Positions 1 to 8,719 of a DNA stretch of 64,000 nucleotides are shown piece by piece. The position numbers and the translations under genes are program-made. The notes under the pieces were generated by a model. The model was given only the letters and a program-made list of their open reading frames with translations. It had not been told where the DNA came from and made no database searches. The stretch lies in contig NZ_SHKS01000004.1 in NCBI RefSeq assembly GCF_004217285.1, positions 574,921 to 638,920 of the forward strand, given 5' to 3'. This stretch comes from Streptomyces sp. BK239. Its GTDB lineage: Bacteria; Actinomycetota; Actinomycetes; Streptomycetales; Streptomycetaceae. The stretch's first letter is position 1; every line of letters starts with the position of its first letter.

Positions 1-724
1 GGCCCAGGGTGTGCAGGGGCTCCTTGCCCCGGTCGGAGGTGCTCTGGTCGGTCGTGGTCACCACGCACCGGCCGCACATCTTGGCCACCCGGAAGTCGAC
101 CTCGCCGACGGAGACCCGCGACCAGCCGTCCTCGGCCCATGGCTCGGTGCCCGCCACGACCAGGTTGGGCCGGAAGCGGTCCATCGGCAACGGTCCCTCA
201 GCTGCGTGCTCACCCGCGGCGATCAGGGCGTTGAGGGCGTCGAGGGACGCGCCGGCGGTGACCAGCAGCGGATAGCCGTCGGCGAAGGAGACGGTCTCGC
301 CGGGCAGCGCGTGCTCCGGATCCACCGGGCGGCGTGTCGCGGGGTCGTCCATGTGCACCAGGCGCACGTCGGCGCCCAGGTACGCGCTGCACCACGCGTG
401 AGCGGCCTCTTCGGCGACGACGGCCTCCACCTTGTCGCTGAAGATCTCCATGGAGATTGTCGCCAGCGGCTCGGGCACCCCGACGGTCAGCGGCTCGAGG
501 CCGGGCGCGGACAGTCGCAGGCCGCCGCCGGGCAACAGCTCGGCGGCGGCCTGCGCCAGGCGCGGCTGCTGGCGTTGCGTGACGACCTTTCCCCCGTCGT
601 CGATCAGCGCCCAGCGTCGGTCTCCGGCCAGCCCCCAGGGCTCCACGTCGGCCTTCCGGAGCGACACGCTCCGGAACGCCTTGACCGGATGGATGTGAAT
701 CGACAGCAGTTCCGCGTTCCCCAT
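1..724 (-). CDS. MOSC domain-containing protein, C-terminus cut by window edge
   Basis: The reverse strand reads from an ATG at 724 to the window edge without a stop, giving about 241 residues. The N-terminus (MGNAELLSIHIHPVK) fits the MOSC N-terminal beta-barrel, and the later segment around DRFRPNLVV and the Cys-containing KMCGRCVVTT fits the MOSC domain of molybdenum-cofactor sulfurase-like and YcbX-like proteins. Members bind molybdopterin or iron-sulfur partners and often act in reductive detoxification, but the substrate cannot be inferred here. The gene runs off the left end, so its final residues and downstream neighbour are unseen. Confidence 0.85.
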   Translation of the reverse strand, partial: MGNAELLSIHIHPVKAFRSVSLRKADVEPWGLAGDRRWALIDDGGKVVTQRQQPRLAQAAAELLPGGGLRLSAPGLEPLTVGVPEPLATISMEIFSDKVEAVVAEEAAHAWCSAYLGADVRLVHMDDPATRRPVDPEHALPGETVSFADGYPLLVTAGASLDALNALIAAGEHAAEGPLPMDRFRPNLVVAGTEPWAEDGWSRVSVGEVDFRVAKMCGRCVVTTTDQSTSDRGKEPLHTLG

Positions 725-819
725 GCGCTCATCCTGCCAGGTGACGCCGGCGCCGGGTGAGGTGAGAGGCGCATGACGCATATGCCGGTGAGGACGAACT
801 CGGGCGAACGCGGATCGGC

Positions 820-1257
820 TCAGTAGCCGCGGTACTGCTGCTGGTTGTTGTACGGATCCTGGTACTGCTGCGCCGCGGGCCGGGGAGCCGCGGGGCGCAT
901 CGCCTCGTAACCCGCGACGGGGCCGGCCGGACGCGGCTGCTGCTGCGCCTGCGGGCCGGGGTAGCCGCGCGGGGCGGAGGCCTGCGGCGGGATGTAGGCC
1001 GCGGGCGCCTGCTGCAGCGGGGCGGGCTGCTGCATCTGCGGGTAGCCGTAGGACGGCTGCGACGGGGCCGACGGGAGGGCGGGCAGCGCCGACGGCAGTG
1101 CGGGCAGGCTGCTGCCGCTCGTGTCGTACGCGGCGGGGACCCGGATCGGGGCGATCTGCGGGGTGCCCCGCTCGGCCACGAGCGAGTCATAGATCGGGGT
1201 GTCCGGGAAGGAGGCGGAGTAGTAGCCGCCGCCATAGGTGGAGCGGGGGGAGGTCAT
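820..1257 (-). CDS. Pro/Gln-rich low-complexity protein (DUF6643-like)
   Basis: This is a 145-residue protein starting MTSPRSTYGGGYYSASFPD. The first 45 residues look ordered, with a motif around DTPIYDSLVAERGTPQIAPI. The rest is disordered and rich in Pro, Gln, Ala and Tyr, ending in repeated QQQ/PYNNQQQYRGY. The conserved N-terminus matches a small Streptomyces-specific family that I recall as DUF6643; no biochemical role is known to me. The start at 1257 is chosen because the reading frame upstream runs antisense through the terD-like gene and is not plausible protein. It is divergent from that gene across a 300-base gap. Confidence 0.7.
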   Translation of the reverse strand: MTSPRSTYGGGYYSASFPDTPIYDSLVAERGTPQIAPIRVPAAYDTSGSSLPALPSALPALPSAPSQPSYGYPQMQQPAPLQQAPAAYIPPQASAPRGYPGPQAQQQPRPAGPVAGYEAMRPAAPRPAAQQYQDPYNNQQQYRGY

Positions 1258-1557
1258 GGCACATAAGTTAAGCCCACGATGTGCTGGTTGGGGAGACCGA
1301 TAAGAGGGTTGTTTTCCGTGTCGGGGGTACCTCTGGCTCCCCAATGCGAGCGAAGTCGGTGAAAAGGGGCGGCAAACGCCGCGTGAATCGTGTAAAAGCC
1401 GAGATCCGGGGCGGTTACCCCCGGTCGGGCGGGGTCTGTTCACGCGTCGTGGAGGGGAGTTCACTGACGGGACGAATAAGTTGACTCGACAAGCAAGCCG
1501 GCGGGCGCCGGAGCGGTGCGCCGGGCCGGCCCGGTCACAGGTGATGGGGGAGCGGAC
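1258..1557. other. Divergent intergenic region
   Basis: Three hundred bases separate the Pro/Gln-rich gene on the left and the TerD-domain gene on the right. The stretch is less G+C-rich than its neighbours and must carry both promoters. A TTGACT hexamer is visible near 1481, but I see no well-spaced -10 partner. No small coding frame is convincing. Confidence 0.4.
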
Positions 1558-2895
1558 ATGTCCATGGCGAAAGGTTCCAACACTCCCGTGCCCACGGCGG
1601 CACTGAGGGTGGAGGTCGGCTGGCGGTCCGGGCCCGGGGTGCCCGACGCCGACGCGTCGGCGCTGCTGCTGGTCGGCGGAAAGGTCCGCTCCGACAGCGA
1701 CTTCGTGTTCTACAACCAGCCCACGCACTCCTCGGGAGCGGTCCGCCACGAGGGCAAGCGCGACACCGGGGGCCAGGTCACCGACACACTGCTCGTCGAC
1801 CTCGCGCGCGTGGAGCCCGCGATCGAGACCGTCGTCCTGGCCGCCTCGGCCGACGGCGGCGCGTTCGGGCAGGTGCCCGGCCTCTACGTCGAGGTGCGCG
1901 ACGCCGGGAACACCGTCGTCGCCCGCTTCGACAGCACGGGGGCGACCGTCGAGACGGCGTTCGTCCTCGGGGAGTTCTACCGACGCCAGGGCGCCTGGAA
2001 GTTCCGCGCCGTCGGACAGGGCTACGGCAGCGGACTGGAGGGTCTGGCCACCGACTTCGGCATCGCCGTGGACGAACCGCAGCACACGCCGGCGCCCACG
2101 GGGCGTCAACCCGCCCACCCGGCACCCCCGTCGACGCCCCAGGCCGCCCCCGCACCGCCGCCCCCGCCGACGCCGCCCGCCTTCCCCGCGACCGTGCCCC
2201 CGCCCGGCCACCGGACCGCGCCTGCGCCGCCGCCCGCACCGCCCGCCGCCCCGCCGGTCCGCCTGACCAAGGTGACGCTCACCAAGAGCGCTCCCTCGGT
2301 GTCGCTGACCAAGCAGGGCGGAACCTCGGGCGCCATGCGCGTGAACCTCAACTGGGAGGTGCGCAAGCAGTTCTCCGGGTGGGGCAGCAAACGCGGACGC
2401 GCCGTCGCGCTCCACAACGACCTCGACCTCGACCTGTGCGCCCTGTTCGAACTCGCCGACGGCCGCAAGGGAGTCGTCCAGGCCCTCGGCAACGCCTTCG
2501 GCGCCCTGCACCAGCCGCCGTACATCCACCTGGACGGTGACGACCGCACCGGTGCGCTGTCGAGCGGCGAGAACCTCACCATCAACCTCGACCACCGCGA
2601 CGACTTCAAGCGCATCCTCGTCTTCGTCACCATCTACGAGGGCGCCCGTTCCTTCGCCGACCTGCACGCCACCGTCACCCTCAACCCGCAGCACGGCGCC
2701 CCGATCGACTTCTCCCTGGACGAGTGCACCGTCCCCTCCACCGTGTGCGCGCTCGCGCTCATCACCCACACCGGCGGCGACCTCGTCGTCCAGCGCGAAG
2801 CCCGCTACCTGGTGCCGCAGCGCGGGGTGAGCCCCCAGCGCACGGTCGACCACGCCTACGGCTGGGGCATGAACTGGACACCCGGCCGAAAGTAG
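1558..2895 (+). CDS. TerD-family protein with two Ter domains and a proline-rich linker
   Basis: The ATG at 1558 follows a GGGGGAG ribosome site, and the protein is 445 residues. Residues about 10-165 form a TerD-type calcium-binding beta-sandwich (DFVFYNQP, the family hallmark, lies near residue 40). Residues about 170-235 are a Pro/Ala linker. The C-terminal 205 residues form a second Ter-like domain of the TerA type (NLNWEV, DLDLDLCALFEL, YIHLDGDDRTG). Ter proteins occur in tellurite and phage resistance loci and in actinobacterial stress or differentiation modules. Here no other ter gene is adjacent, so it is an orphan. The role in calcium-dependent stress is a family inference. Confidence 0.88.
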   Translation: MSMAKGSNTPVPTAALRVEVGWRSGPGVPDADASALLLVGGKVRSDSDFVFYNQPTHSSGAVRHEGKRDTGGQVTDTLLVDLARVEPAIETVVLAASADGGAFGQVPGLYVEVRDAGNTVVARFDSTGATVETAFVLGEFYRRQGAWKFRAVGQGYGSGLEGLATDFGIAVDEPQHTPAPTGRQPAHPAPPSTPQAAPAPPPPPTPPAFPATVPPPGHRTAPAPPPAPPAAPPVRLTKVTLTKSAPSVSLTKQGGTSGAMRVNLNWEVRKQFSGWGSKRGRAVALHNDLDLDLCALFELADGRKGVVQALGNAFGALHQPPYIHLDGDDRTGALSSGENLTINLDHRDDFKRILVFVTIYEGARSFADLHATVTLNPQHGAPIDFSLDECTVPSTVCALALITHTGGDLVVQREARYLVPQRGVSPQRTVDHAYGWGMNWTPGRK

Positions 2896-2914
2896 ACGCC
2901 GACCCGCACAGGCC

Positions 2915-4090
2915 CTAACCCTCGTCGGGCACCGGGTCCGGGCGGGCGTAGGTGCGGCCCTTCCAGGCCGCACCGCGCCCGCGGTGGTGCTGCACCGCGG
3001 AGTCCACCGTCATCAGCAGATACAGCGCGGCGGTGAACGGCAGCAGCGGAGCCGGCCACAGCGGCAGGCGGTAGTAGCGCAGCATCGGCGCGTACGTCCC
3101 CGCCATCACCAGCCACGCGAGCGCGCCGCACACCGCCGCGGCCGGGAGGCCGAACACCGGCCCTGCCGCGACGGCGAGCGGCGGCACCAGGTACACCAGG
3201 ACCAAGCCCAGCACCGTGCCCGCCAGCAGCAGCGGACTGTGGCGCAGTTGCGCGTAGGCGCTGCGCGACACCATCCGCCACAAGTCGCGCAGCCCCGGGT
3301 ACGGGCGCACACTGTCGACCTTGTCGGCGAGCCCGAGCCAGATGTGCCCGCCCGACCTCTTCACGGCGCGCGCGAGCGCCACGTCGTCGATGACCGCGTG
3401 CCGGACGGCGTCCGGAACCCGGGCCCGCTGCGCCGCCTCGGTGCGCAGCAGCACACAGCCGCCCGCCGCGGCCGCCGTCCGCGCCCCGCGCCGACCGACC
3501 CGGCGGAACGGGTACAGCTGCGCGAAGAAATAGACGAACGCCGGCACGACCAGCCGCTCCCAACGGCTCTCCACCCGCAGCCTCGCCATCTGGGAGACGA
3601 GGTCGAAGCCGCCCGCGCGTGCCGCCGCCACCAGCTCGCGCAGACTGTCGGGCGCGTGCGCGATGTCGGCGTCCGTCAGCAGGAGGTACTCGGGCCCACG
3701 CGCGCGTGCGAGAGCGATGCCGTGGCGCACGGCCCACAGCTTGCCGGTCCAGCCGGCCGGCGGCTCACCCGGCGAGCACACCGTCAGCGGCAGCCCGCCG
3801 TGCCGCCGCCCCAGTTCACGCGCCAGCTCCCCGGTGCCGTCCGAGCTGCCGTCGTCGACGAGGAAGACCTCCGCACGGCCGGGGTAGTCCTGCGCCAACA
3901 GGGACGGCAGGCTCGCGGGCAGCACCGCCGCCTCGTCTCGGGCCGGGACGACGACGCCCACGTCCGGCCAGTCCGCGGGCGTCTCGCGCGGGGGCAGCCG
4001 GACGTCCGTACGCCAGAAGAAGCCCTGGCAGCAGAGCAGCCACAGCCAGACGAACAGGGAGACGGCGGCGATCCACACGATGGCGCTCAC
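2915..4090 (-). CDS. HpnB-like family 2 glycosyltransferase, membrane-bound
   Basis: A 391-residue protein from a GTG at 4090 (VSAIVWIAAVSLFVWLW). It has one N-terminal membrane helix, a GT-A domain with VVVPARDE near residue 45 and DDGSSDGTG near residue 85, a DAD metal-binding motif in LLLTDADIAHAP, and about three C-terminal membrane helices. This arrangement matches hopene-associated HpnB-type glycosyltransferases and related polyprenyl or lipid glycosyltransferases. No hopanoid genes are nearby, so the acceptor is unknown. A longer start at 4132 is possible but would overlap the divergent promoter of the racemase gene. Confidence 0.8.
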   Translation of the reverse strand: MSAIVWIAAVSLFVWLWLLCCQGFFWRTDVRLPPRETPADWPDVGVVVPARDEAAVLPASLPSLLAQDYPGRAEVFLVDDGSSDGTGELARELGRRHGGLPLTVCSPGEPPAGWTGKLWAVRHGIALARARGPEYLLLTDADIAHAPDSLRELVAAARAGGFDLVSQMARLRVESRWERLVVPAFVYFFAQLYPFRRVGRRGARTAAAAGGCVLLRTEAAQRARVPDAVRHAVIDDVALARAVKRSGGHIWLGLADKVDSVRPYPGLRDLWRMVSRSAYAQLRHSPLLLAGTVLGLVLVYLVPPLAVAAGPVFGLPAAAVCGALAWLVMAGTYAPMLRYYRLPLWPAPLLPFTAALYLLMTVDSAVQHHRGRGAAWKGRTYARPDPVPDEG

Positions 4091-4148
4091 GGCCGCAGTC
4101 TGCCCCACCGCAGGGGGGCCGCAAGAGCACATCGTCTATGGTGGCCGG

Positions 4149-4934
4149 GTGAAGATCGCGCTCATGGACTCCGGAATCGGGCTGTTGGCGGCCACCGCCG
4201 CGGTACGGCGCCTGCGACCCGACGCCGATCTCGTGCTGTCCCTCGACCCGGAGGGCATGCCCTGGGGGCCGCGCACGCCCGAGGACCTCACCGCGCGCGC
4301 GGTGGCCGTCGCGGAGGCCGCCGCGGCCCGCCGGCCCGACGCGCTCATCGTCGGCTGCAACACGGCGACCGTGCACGCCCTGCCCGCCCTGCGGACCCGT
4401 CTCGAACCGGAGATCCCGGTGATCGGCACGGTCCCCGCGATCAAGCCGGCCGCGGCCGGCGGCGGTCCCGTCGCCATCTGGGCCACGCCCGCCACGACCG
4501 GCAGCCCCTATCAGCGCAATCTCATCCGGGACTTCGCCGACGGCGTGCCTGTCGCCGAGGTGCCGTGCTGGGGCTTGGCCGAGGCCGTCGAGCAGGCGGA
4601 CGAGACGGCGATCGGCGCCGCCGTCGCCGCGGCCGCCGCGCTGACGCCCGAGGACGTCACGACCGTCGTCCTGGGCTGCACCCACTACGAGCTCGTGGCC
4701 GAACGCATCCGCGCCGCCGTGCAGCGTCCCGGCCGCCCGCCGCTCGTCCTGCACGGCTCGGCCGGCGCCGTGGCCGCTCAGGCCCTGCGCCGCGTGGGCG
4801 CCGGCCTGCACCCCGAGAGCGAGACCCTCGGCACGGTGACGGTCCTGCTCAGCGGCCGGGAAGGCACGCTTCCCGCGCCCGCGCTGGCCTACGCCGAGGG
4901 CCGGCTCCTCCAAGAGGTCAGCCCCGCGCGCTGA
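4149..4934 (+). CDS. murI: Glutamate racemase-like (Asp/Glu racemase family)
   Basis: A GTG at 4149 starts a 261-residue protein (VKIALMDSGIGLLAATAAV), close to the usual 260-270 of MurI. Both catalytic cysteine motifs are present: GCNTATVHA near residue 76 and GCTHYEL near residue 176. The family interconverts L- and D-glutamate for peptidoglycan by a cofactor-independent two-base mechanism. The DSGIG start and the GTVPAIKPAA segment are typical. It is divergent from the glycosyltransferase gene, with 58 bases between starts. Streptomyces often carry more than one such gene, so this may be a paralogue rather than the essential MurI. Confidence 0.75.
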   Translation: MKIALMDSGIGLLAATAAVRRLRPDADLVLSLDPEGMPWGPRTPEDLTARAVAVAEAAAARRPDALIVGCNTATVHALPALRTRLEPEIPVIGTVPAIKPAAAGGGPVAIWATPATTGSPYQRNLIRDFADGVPVAEVPCWGLAEAVEQADETAIGAAVAAAAALTPEDVTTVVLGCTHYELVAERIRAAVQRPGRPPLVLHGSAGAVAAQALRRVGAGLHPESETLGTVTVLLSGREGTLPAPALAYAEGRLLQEVSPAR

Positions 4935-5031
4935 CGGCGGCTCACGCTTCGCTCCGCGGGTTCGTCCCGTCGGCGCAGTGACCCTGCGCTACGGAGTACC
5001 GGCGGAGCGAAACCTGAGTAACCTCGTCCCT

Positions 5032-5580
5032 ATGAGGGACCACCCCCAGGACGAGAAGGCCCCGCATGCCCCTGTCTGGCACGGGCGGGCCACCAACCGT
5101 TTCCAGTGGCTGCTCGCGCTCACCGGGGCCGCCTGCATGGCGCTCGGCATCGAACTGGCGCTCGACTCCGCGTGGACCTCAGGGGCCGCGCCGCTCGTCA
5201 TGTCCGTCGTCGGCTGCATCGCCGCCGGGCTCCTGGTCCTCTTCGGGACGCTGGCCTTCGTCCACGTCGACCTGAAGCTCGACAAGGAGTCCGTGGAAGT
5301 GCGCTGCGGTCACATCGGGCTGCCGCGTCGCCGTATCCCGCTGTCCCATGTCGCCGGAGCGGACTTCGAGCCGCACGTCACCCCGCGCCACTGGGGCGGC
5401 TGGGGCTACCGCTGGCGTCCGGAGAAGGGCACCGCCGTCGTCGTACGCCGCGGGGAGGGCGTGGTGCTGCGACTGTGGGACGGGCACACCTTCACCATCA
5501 CCGTGGACGATGCCGAATCCGCCGTCCAGGCCATCAGGGCCCGGCTGCGGCAGGGCAGCACGCCGGGGGCGGCGCACTGA
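5032..5580 (+). CDS. Two-TM membrane protein with C-terminal PH-like domain, unknown function
   Basis: This is a 182-residue protein starting at the ATG at 5032. Two hydrophobic segments lie at about residues 24-45 and 53-75. They are followed by a soluble beta-rich region (VDLKLDKESVEV, RIPLSHVAGADFEPHV, GTAVVVRRGEGVVLRL, FTITVDDAESAV) that resembles the bacterial PH-like domain often attached to membrane helices. It lies downstream of the racemase gene and 70 bases before lnt, so it may belong to the envelope group, but no function is assigned. Confidence 0.72.
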   Translation: MRDHPQDEKAPHAPVWHGRATNRFQWLLALTGAACMALGIELALDSAWTSGAAPLVMSVVGCIAAGLLVLFGTLAFVHVDLKLDKESVEVRCGHIGLPRRRIPLSHVAGADFEPHVTPRHWGGWGYRWRPEKGTAVVVRRGEGVVLRLWDGHTFTITVDDAESAVQAIRARLRQGSTPGAAH

Positions 5581-5650
5581 CGTCAGGTGTGCGCTGCCCT
5601 GCCGTGGACCGTGCTGTCGGCCAAAAGCTCACTCGCCGTACACTCCCGGA

Positions 5651-7258
5651 GTGACCGTCACCGCAACTTCCGTGGGCCGACCGGACCAGGTGGAGCCCGC
5701 GACCGCGCCGCCGCTCCGTGCTCGGCTCCTGCGCCTCGTCCCCGCCGTCGTAGCGGCGCTCTCCGGCATCCTGCTCTACGTCAGCTTCCCGCCCCGCACC
5801 CTGTGGTGGCTGGCCCTGCCGGCCTTCGCCGGGTTCGGCTGGGCGGTACGCGGGCGCCGCTGGAAGGCGGCCCTCGGCCTCGGCTACCTCTTCGGCCTCG
5901 GCTTCCTGCTGCCGCTGCTGGTGTGGACGGGCGTCGAGGTCGGCCCCGGGCCCTGGCTCGCCCTGGTGGTCATCGAGGCGGTCTTCGTCGCGCTGGCCGG
6001 CGTCGGCATCGCCGCCGTGTCCAGGCTTCCGGCCTGGCCGGTGTGGGCGGCGGCGGTGTGGATCGCCGGCGAGGCGGCACGCGCGCGGGTGCCCTTCCGC
6101 GGCTTCCCCTGGGGCAAGATCGCGTTCGGGCAGGCGGACGGCGTCTTCCTCCCGCTGGCGGCGGTCGGCGGCACCCCGGTGCTCGGCTTCGCCGTCGTCC
6201 TGTGCGGCTTCGGGCTGTACGAAGCGGTCCGCGTGGGTCTCGAACGGCGCCGCACGCGCGAGGTACGCCGGGCCGCGGCCGCCGTGGCCCTGGTCAGCCT
6301 GGCCGTGCCGGTGGTGGCGGCCGTGGCAGCCCGCCCGCTCGTCAGCGACACCGCTCAGGACGGCACCGCCACGGTCGCCGTCATCCAGGGCAACGTCCCC
6401 CGCCTCGGTCTGGAGTTCAACGCCCAGCGTCGGGCCGTGCTCGACTACCACGCGCGCGAGACAGAGCGGCTGGCCGCAGAGGTCAAGGCCGGCAAGGCGC
6501 CCCGGCCGGACTTCGTACTGTGGCCGGAGAACTCCTCCGACATCGACCCCTTCGCCAACGCGGACGCCGCCGCCGTCATCGAGCGGGCGGCGAAGGCGAT
6601 CGACGCGCCCATCTCGGTCGGCGGGGTCGTCGAACGCGACGGCAAGCTCTACAACGAGCAGATCCTCTGGGACCCGGTGAAGGGCCCCACGCAGACGTAC
6701 GACAAGCGGCAGATCCAGCCGTTCGGCGAGTACCTGCCGCTGCGCTCGCTGATCGGGGCGATCAACGGCGAATGGACGTCGATGGTCCGCCGGGACTTCA
6801 GCCGGGGCACCCGGCCGGGCGTGTTCGACATGGGCGAGGCCAGGGTGGGCCTGGTCACCTGCTACGAGGCCGCCTTCGACTGGGCCGTGCGCTCCGAGGT
6901 CGCCGACGGCGCCCAACTGATCTCGGTCCCCAGCAACAACGCCACCTTCGACCGCAGCGAGATGACCTACCAGCAGCTCGCCATGTCCCGGGTGCGCGCC
7001 GTCGAGCACAGCAGGACCGTCACCGTGCCGGTGACCAGCGGCGTCAGCGCGATCATCATGCCGGACGGGAGGATCACCCAGAAGACCGGCATGTTCGTGG
7101 CCGACTCCCTGGTGCAGAAGGTGCCGCTGCGCACCTCCGAGACGCCGGCGACGCGGCTGGGCGTCCTCCCGGAGATCGCCCTGGTGCTCGTCGCGGCGGG
7201 CGGCCTGGCCTGGGCGACCGGCGCCGCGGTGCGCGGGCGGCGCGCCGGTGGCGTGTAG
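5651..7258 (+). CDS. lnt: Apolipoprotein N-acyltransferase
   Basis: A 535-residue protein from a GTG at 5651. The N-terminal third is a bundle of membrane helices, and the C-terminal part is a carbon-nitrogen hydrolase domain. The expected catalytic triad is visible as Glu293 in LWPENSS, Lys352 in YDKRQIQPFGEYLP and Cys404 in VTCYEAAFD, with spacing like E. coli Lnt. The enzyme transfers a third acyl chain from phospholipid to the N-terminal cysteine of lipoproteins at the outer face of the cytoplasmic membrane. One C-terminal membrane helix follows. Streptomyces commonly encode one or two Lnt proteins. Confidence 0.93.
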   Translation: MTVTATSVGRPDQVEPATAPPLRARLLRLVPAVVAALSGILLYVSFPPRTLWWLALPAFAGFGWAVRGRRWKAALGLGYLFGLGFLLPLLVWTGVEVGPGPWLALVVIEAVFVALAGVGIAAVSRLPAWPVWAAAVWIAGEAARARVPFRGFPWGKIAFGQADGVFLPLAAVGGTPVLGFAVVLCGFGLYEAVRVGLERRRTREVRRAAAAVALVSLAVPVVAAVAARPLVSDTAQDGTATVAVIQGNVPRLGLEFNAQRRAVLDYHARETERLAAEVKAGKAPRPDFVLWPENSSDIDPFANADAAAVIERAAKAIDAPISVGGVVERDGKLYNEQILWDPVKGPTQTYDKRQIQPFGEYLPLRSLIGAINGEWTSMVRRDFSRGTRPGVFDMGEARVGLVTCYEAAFDWAVRSEVADGAQLISVPSNNATFDRSEMTYQQLAMSRVRAVEHSRTVTVPVTSGVSAIIMPDGRITQKTGMFVADSLVQKVPLRTSETPATRLGVLPEIALVLVAAGGLAWATGAAVRGRRAGGV

Positions 7259-7290
7259 CCGTACGCCGGTCGCCCGCTCCCCTGAGCGGC

Positions 7291-7312
7291 CGGGCGGTGT
7301 CACGGCCGCCCG
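7291..7312 (+). terminator. Stem-loop after lnt
   Basis: A perfect 7-bp stem, CGGGCGG with CCGCCCG and an 8-base loop, sits 33 bases after the lnt stop and 14 bases before the Nudix start. There is no U-run, as is common for Streptomyces terminators, so it may be a terminator or a processing signal. Confidence 0.4.
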
Positions 7313-7325
7313 TTAGGGTCGGGCC

Positions 7326-7805
7326 ATGGCTACTCCTGACTTCATCCGTACGCTCCGGGCGTCCGCCGGGAACCAGCTGCTGTGGCTCCCCGGCGTCACG
7401 GCGGTCGTCTTCGACGACGAGGGACGCGTGCTGCTCGGCCGCCGCTCCGACACCCTCAAGTGGGCGGTGATCGGCGGCATCCCCGACCCGGGTGAGCAGC
7501 CTGCGGTCTGCGCCGTGCGGGAGGTCCGGGAGGAGACCGCGGTCGACTGCGTCGTCGAGCGGGTCGTCCTCGTCCAGGCGCTGGAGCCGGTCAGGTACGC
7601 CAACGGCGACGTCTGCCAGTACATGGACATCACGTTCCGCTGCCGGGCGGTGGGCGGCGAGGCCCGGGTCAACGACGACGAGTCGCTGGAGGTGGGGTGG
7701 TTCGAGGTGGACGCCCTGCCGGAGCTGAACCAGTTCGCCCTGCTGCGGATCAAGCAGGCGCTGACCGACGCACCTACATGGTTCGACACCATGGGTTCCC
7801 AGTGA
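7326..7805 (+). CDS. Nudix hydrolase
   Basis: A 159-residue single-domain Nudix protein. The Nudix box runs from GGIPDPGEQPA into REVREETAVD at about residues 51-73, with the full Gx5Ex7REUxEE pattern. Such enzymes hydrolyse nucleoside diphosphate-linked compounds with Mg2+. The N-terminal extension with LLWLPGVTAVVFDDEG and the C-terminal WFEVDALPEL are typical of actinobacterial housecleaning Nudix proteins of the ADP-ribose or 8-oxo-dGTP group, but the substrate cannot be told from the sequence. Confidence 0.88.
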   Translation: MATPDFIRTLRASAGNQLLWLPGVTAVVFDDEGRVLLGRRSDTLKWAVIGGIPDPGEQPAVCAVREVREETAVDCVVERVVLVQALEPVRYANGDVCQYMDITFRCRAVGGEARVNDDESLEVGWFEVDALPELNQFALLRIKQALTDAPTWFDTMGSQ

Positions 7806-7859
7806 AGTATGGCTTCTGACCATATGGGGTGGGGGAGGGGCGCTGCCTAGGGTCAGGGC

Positions 7860-8660
7860 ATGACCGCTCGCAGCGCCCCTCCGGCCCCCCACGCCACCCC
7901 GCTCGACCTCGGCGGGCGCACCGCCCTCGTCACCGGCGCCGCCGGCGGCATCGGCCGTGCCTGCGCGCTCCGCCTCGCGGCCGCCGGGGCCGAGGTGAGG
8001 GCGGTCGACCTGGACGCCGCCGGCCTGAAGGACCTCGTAGGCAGCGCCGACGGCCTGCCCGGCACGGTCGAACCCCACGTCCTGGACCTCACCGATCTCG
8101 ACGCGGCCGAGCGGGCCGCCGCCGGGACCGACGTCCTGGTCAACAACGCCGGACTTCAGCTGGTGCGGCCTCTGGAGGAGTTCCCCCCCGACGTCTTCCA
8201 CACGGTGCTCACCGTGATGCTGGAGGCGCCGTTCCGCCTCATCCGCGGCGCGCTGCCCCACATGTACGGGCAGGGCTGGGGGCGCATCGTCAACGTCTCC
8301 TCGGTCCACGGACTACGTGCCTCCGCCTACAAGTCCGCCTATGTCGCGGCCAAGCACGGGCTGGAGGGACTGTCGAAGACGGCCGCCCTCGAAGGCGCGC
8401 CCCACGGGGTCACCTCCAACTGCGTGAACCCGGCCTACGTGCGCACCCCGCTGGTGGAGAAGCAGCTCGCCGACCAGGCGCGCACCCACGGACTGCCCGA
8501 GGAGCGCGTGCTCGCGGAGGTGCTGCTGCGGGACAGCGCCGTCAAACGGCTCATCGAACCGGAGGAGGTCGCCGAGGCCGTCGCCTACCTGTGCGGACCC
8601 CAGGCGTCCTTCATGACCGGCGCGTCCGTCGTCCTCGACGGCGGCTGGACCGCGCACTGA
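7860..8660 (+). CDS. bdhA: 3-hydroxybutyrate dehydrogenase (SDR)
   Basis: A 266-residue classical short-chain dehydrogenase. The NAD-binding motif TGAAGGIG lies near residue 26, NNAG near residue 96, and the catalytic Tyr and Lys in SAYVAAKHG near residues 160-166. The SAYVAAKHGLEGL signature and the long loop with LVEKQLADQARTHG match D-3-hydroxybutyrate dehydrogenases of polyhydroxybutyrate and ketone-body metabolism. The gene is followed by a PucR-type regulator and a convergent MHS transporter, a grouping consistent with uptake and oxidation of a small carboxylate. Confidence 0.82.
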   Translation: MTARSAPPAPHATPLDLGGRTALVTGAAGGIGRACALRLAAAGAEVRAVDLDAAGLKDLVGSADGLPGTVEPHVLDLTDLDAAERAAAGTDVLVNNAGLQLVRPLEEFPPDVFHTVLTVMLEAPFRLIRGALPHMYGQGWGRIVNVSSVHGLRASAYKSAYVAAKHGLEGLSKTAALEGAPHGVTSNCVNPAYVRTPLVEKQLADQARTHGLPEERVLAEVLLRDSAVKRLIEPEEVAEAVAYLCGPQASFMTGASVVLDGGWTAH

Positions 8661-8719
8661 GCGAGCCGGCCGCGAGCGGTTCCCGAAGTTGTCCACAGGC
8701 CTGACGAGCCGGCCCGTTC

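Noticed and set aside
820..2973. 717-residue reverse frame covering the TerD gene
   Set aside because: Only its last 145 residues are plausible protein; the rest is antisense to the TerD-domain gene and reflects high G+C frame openness.
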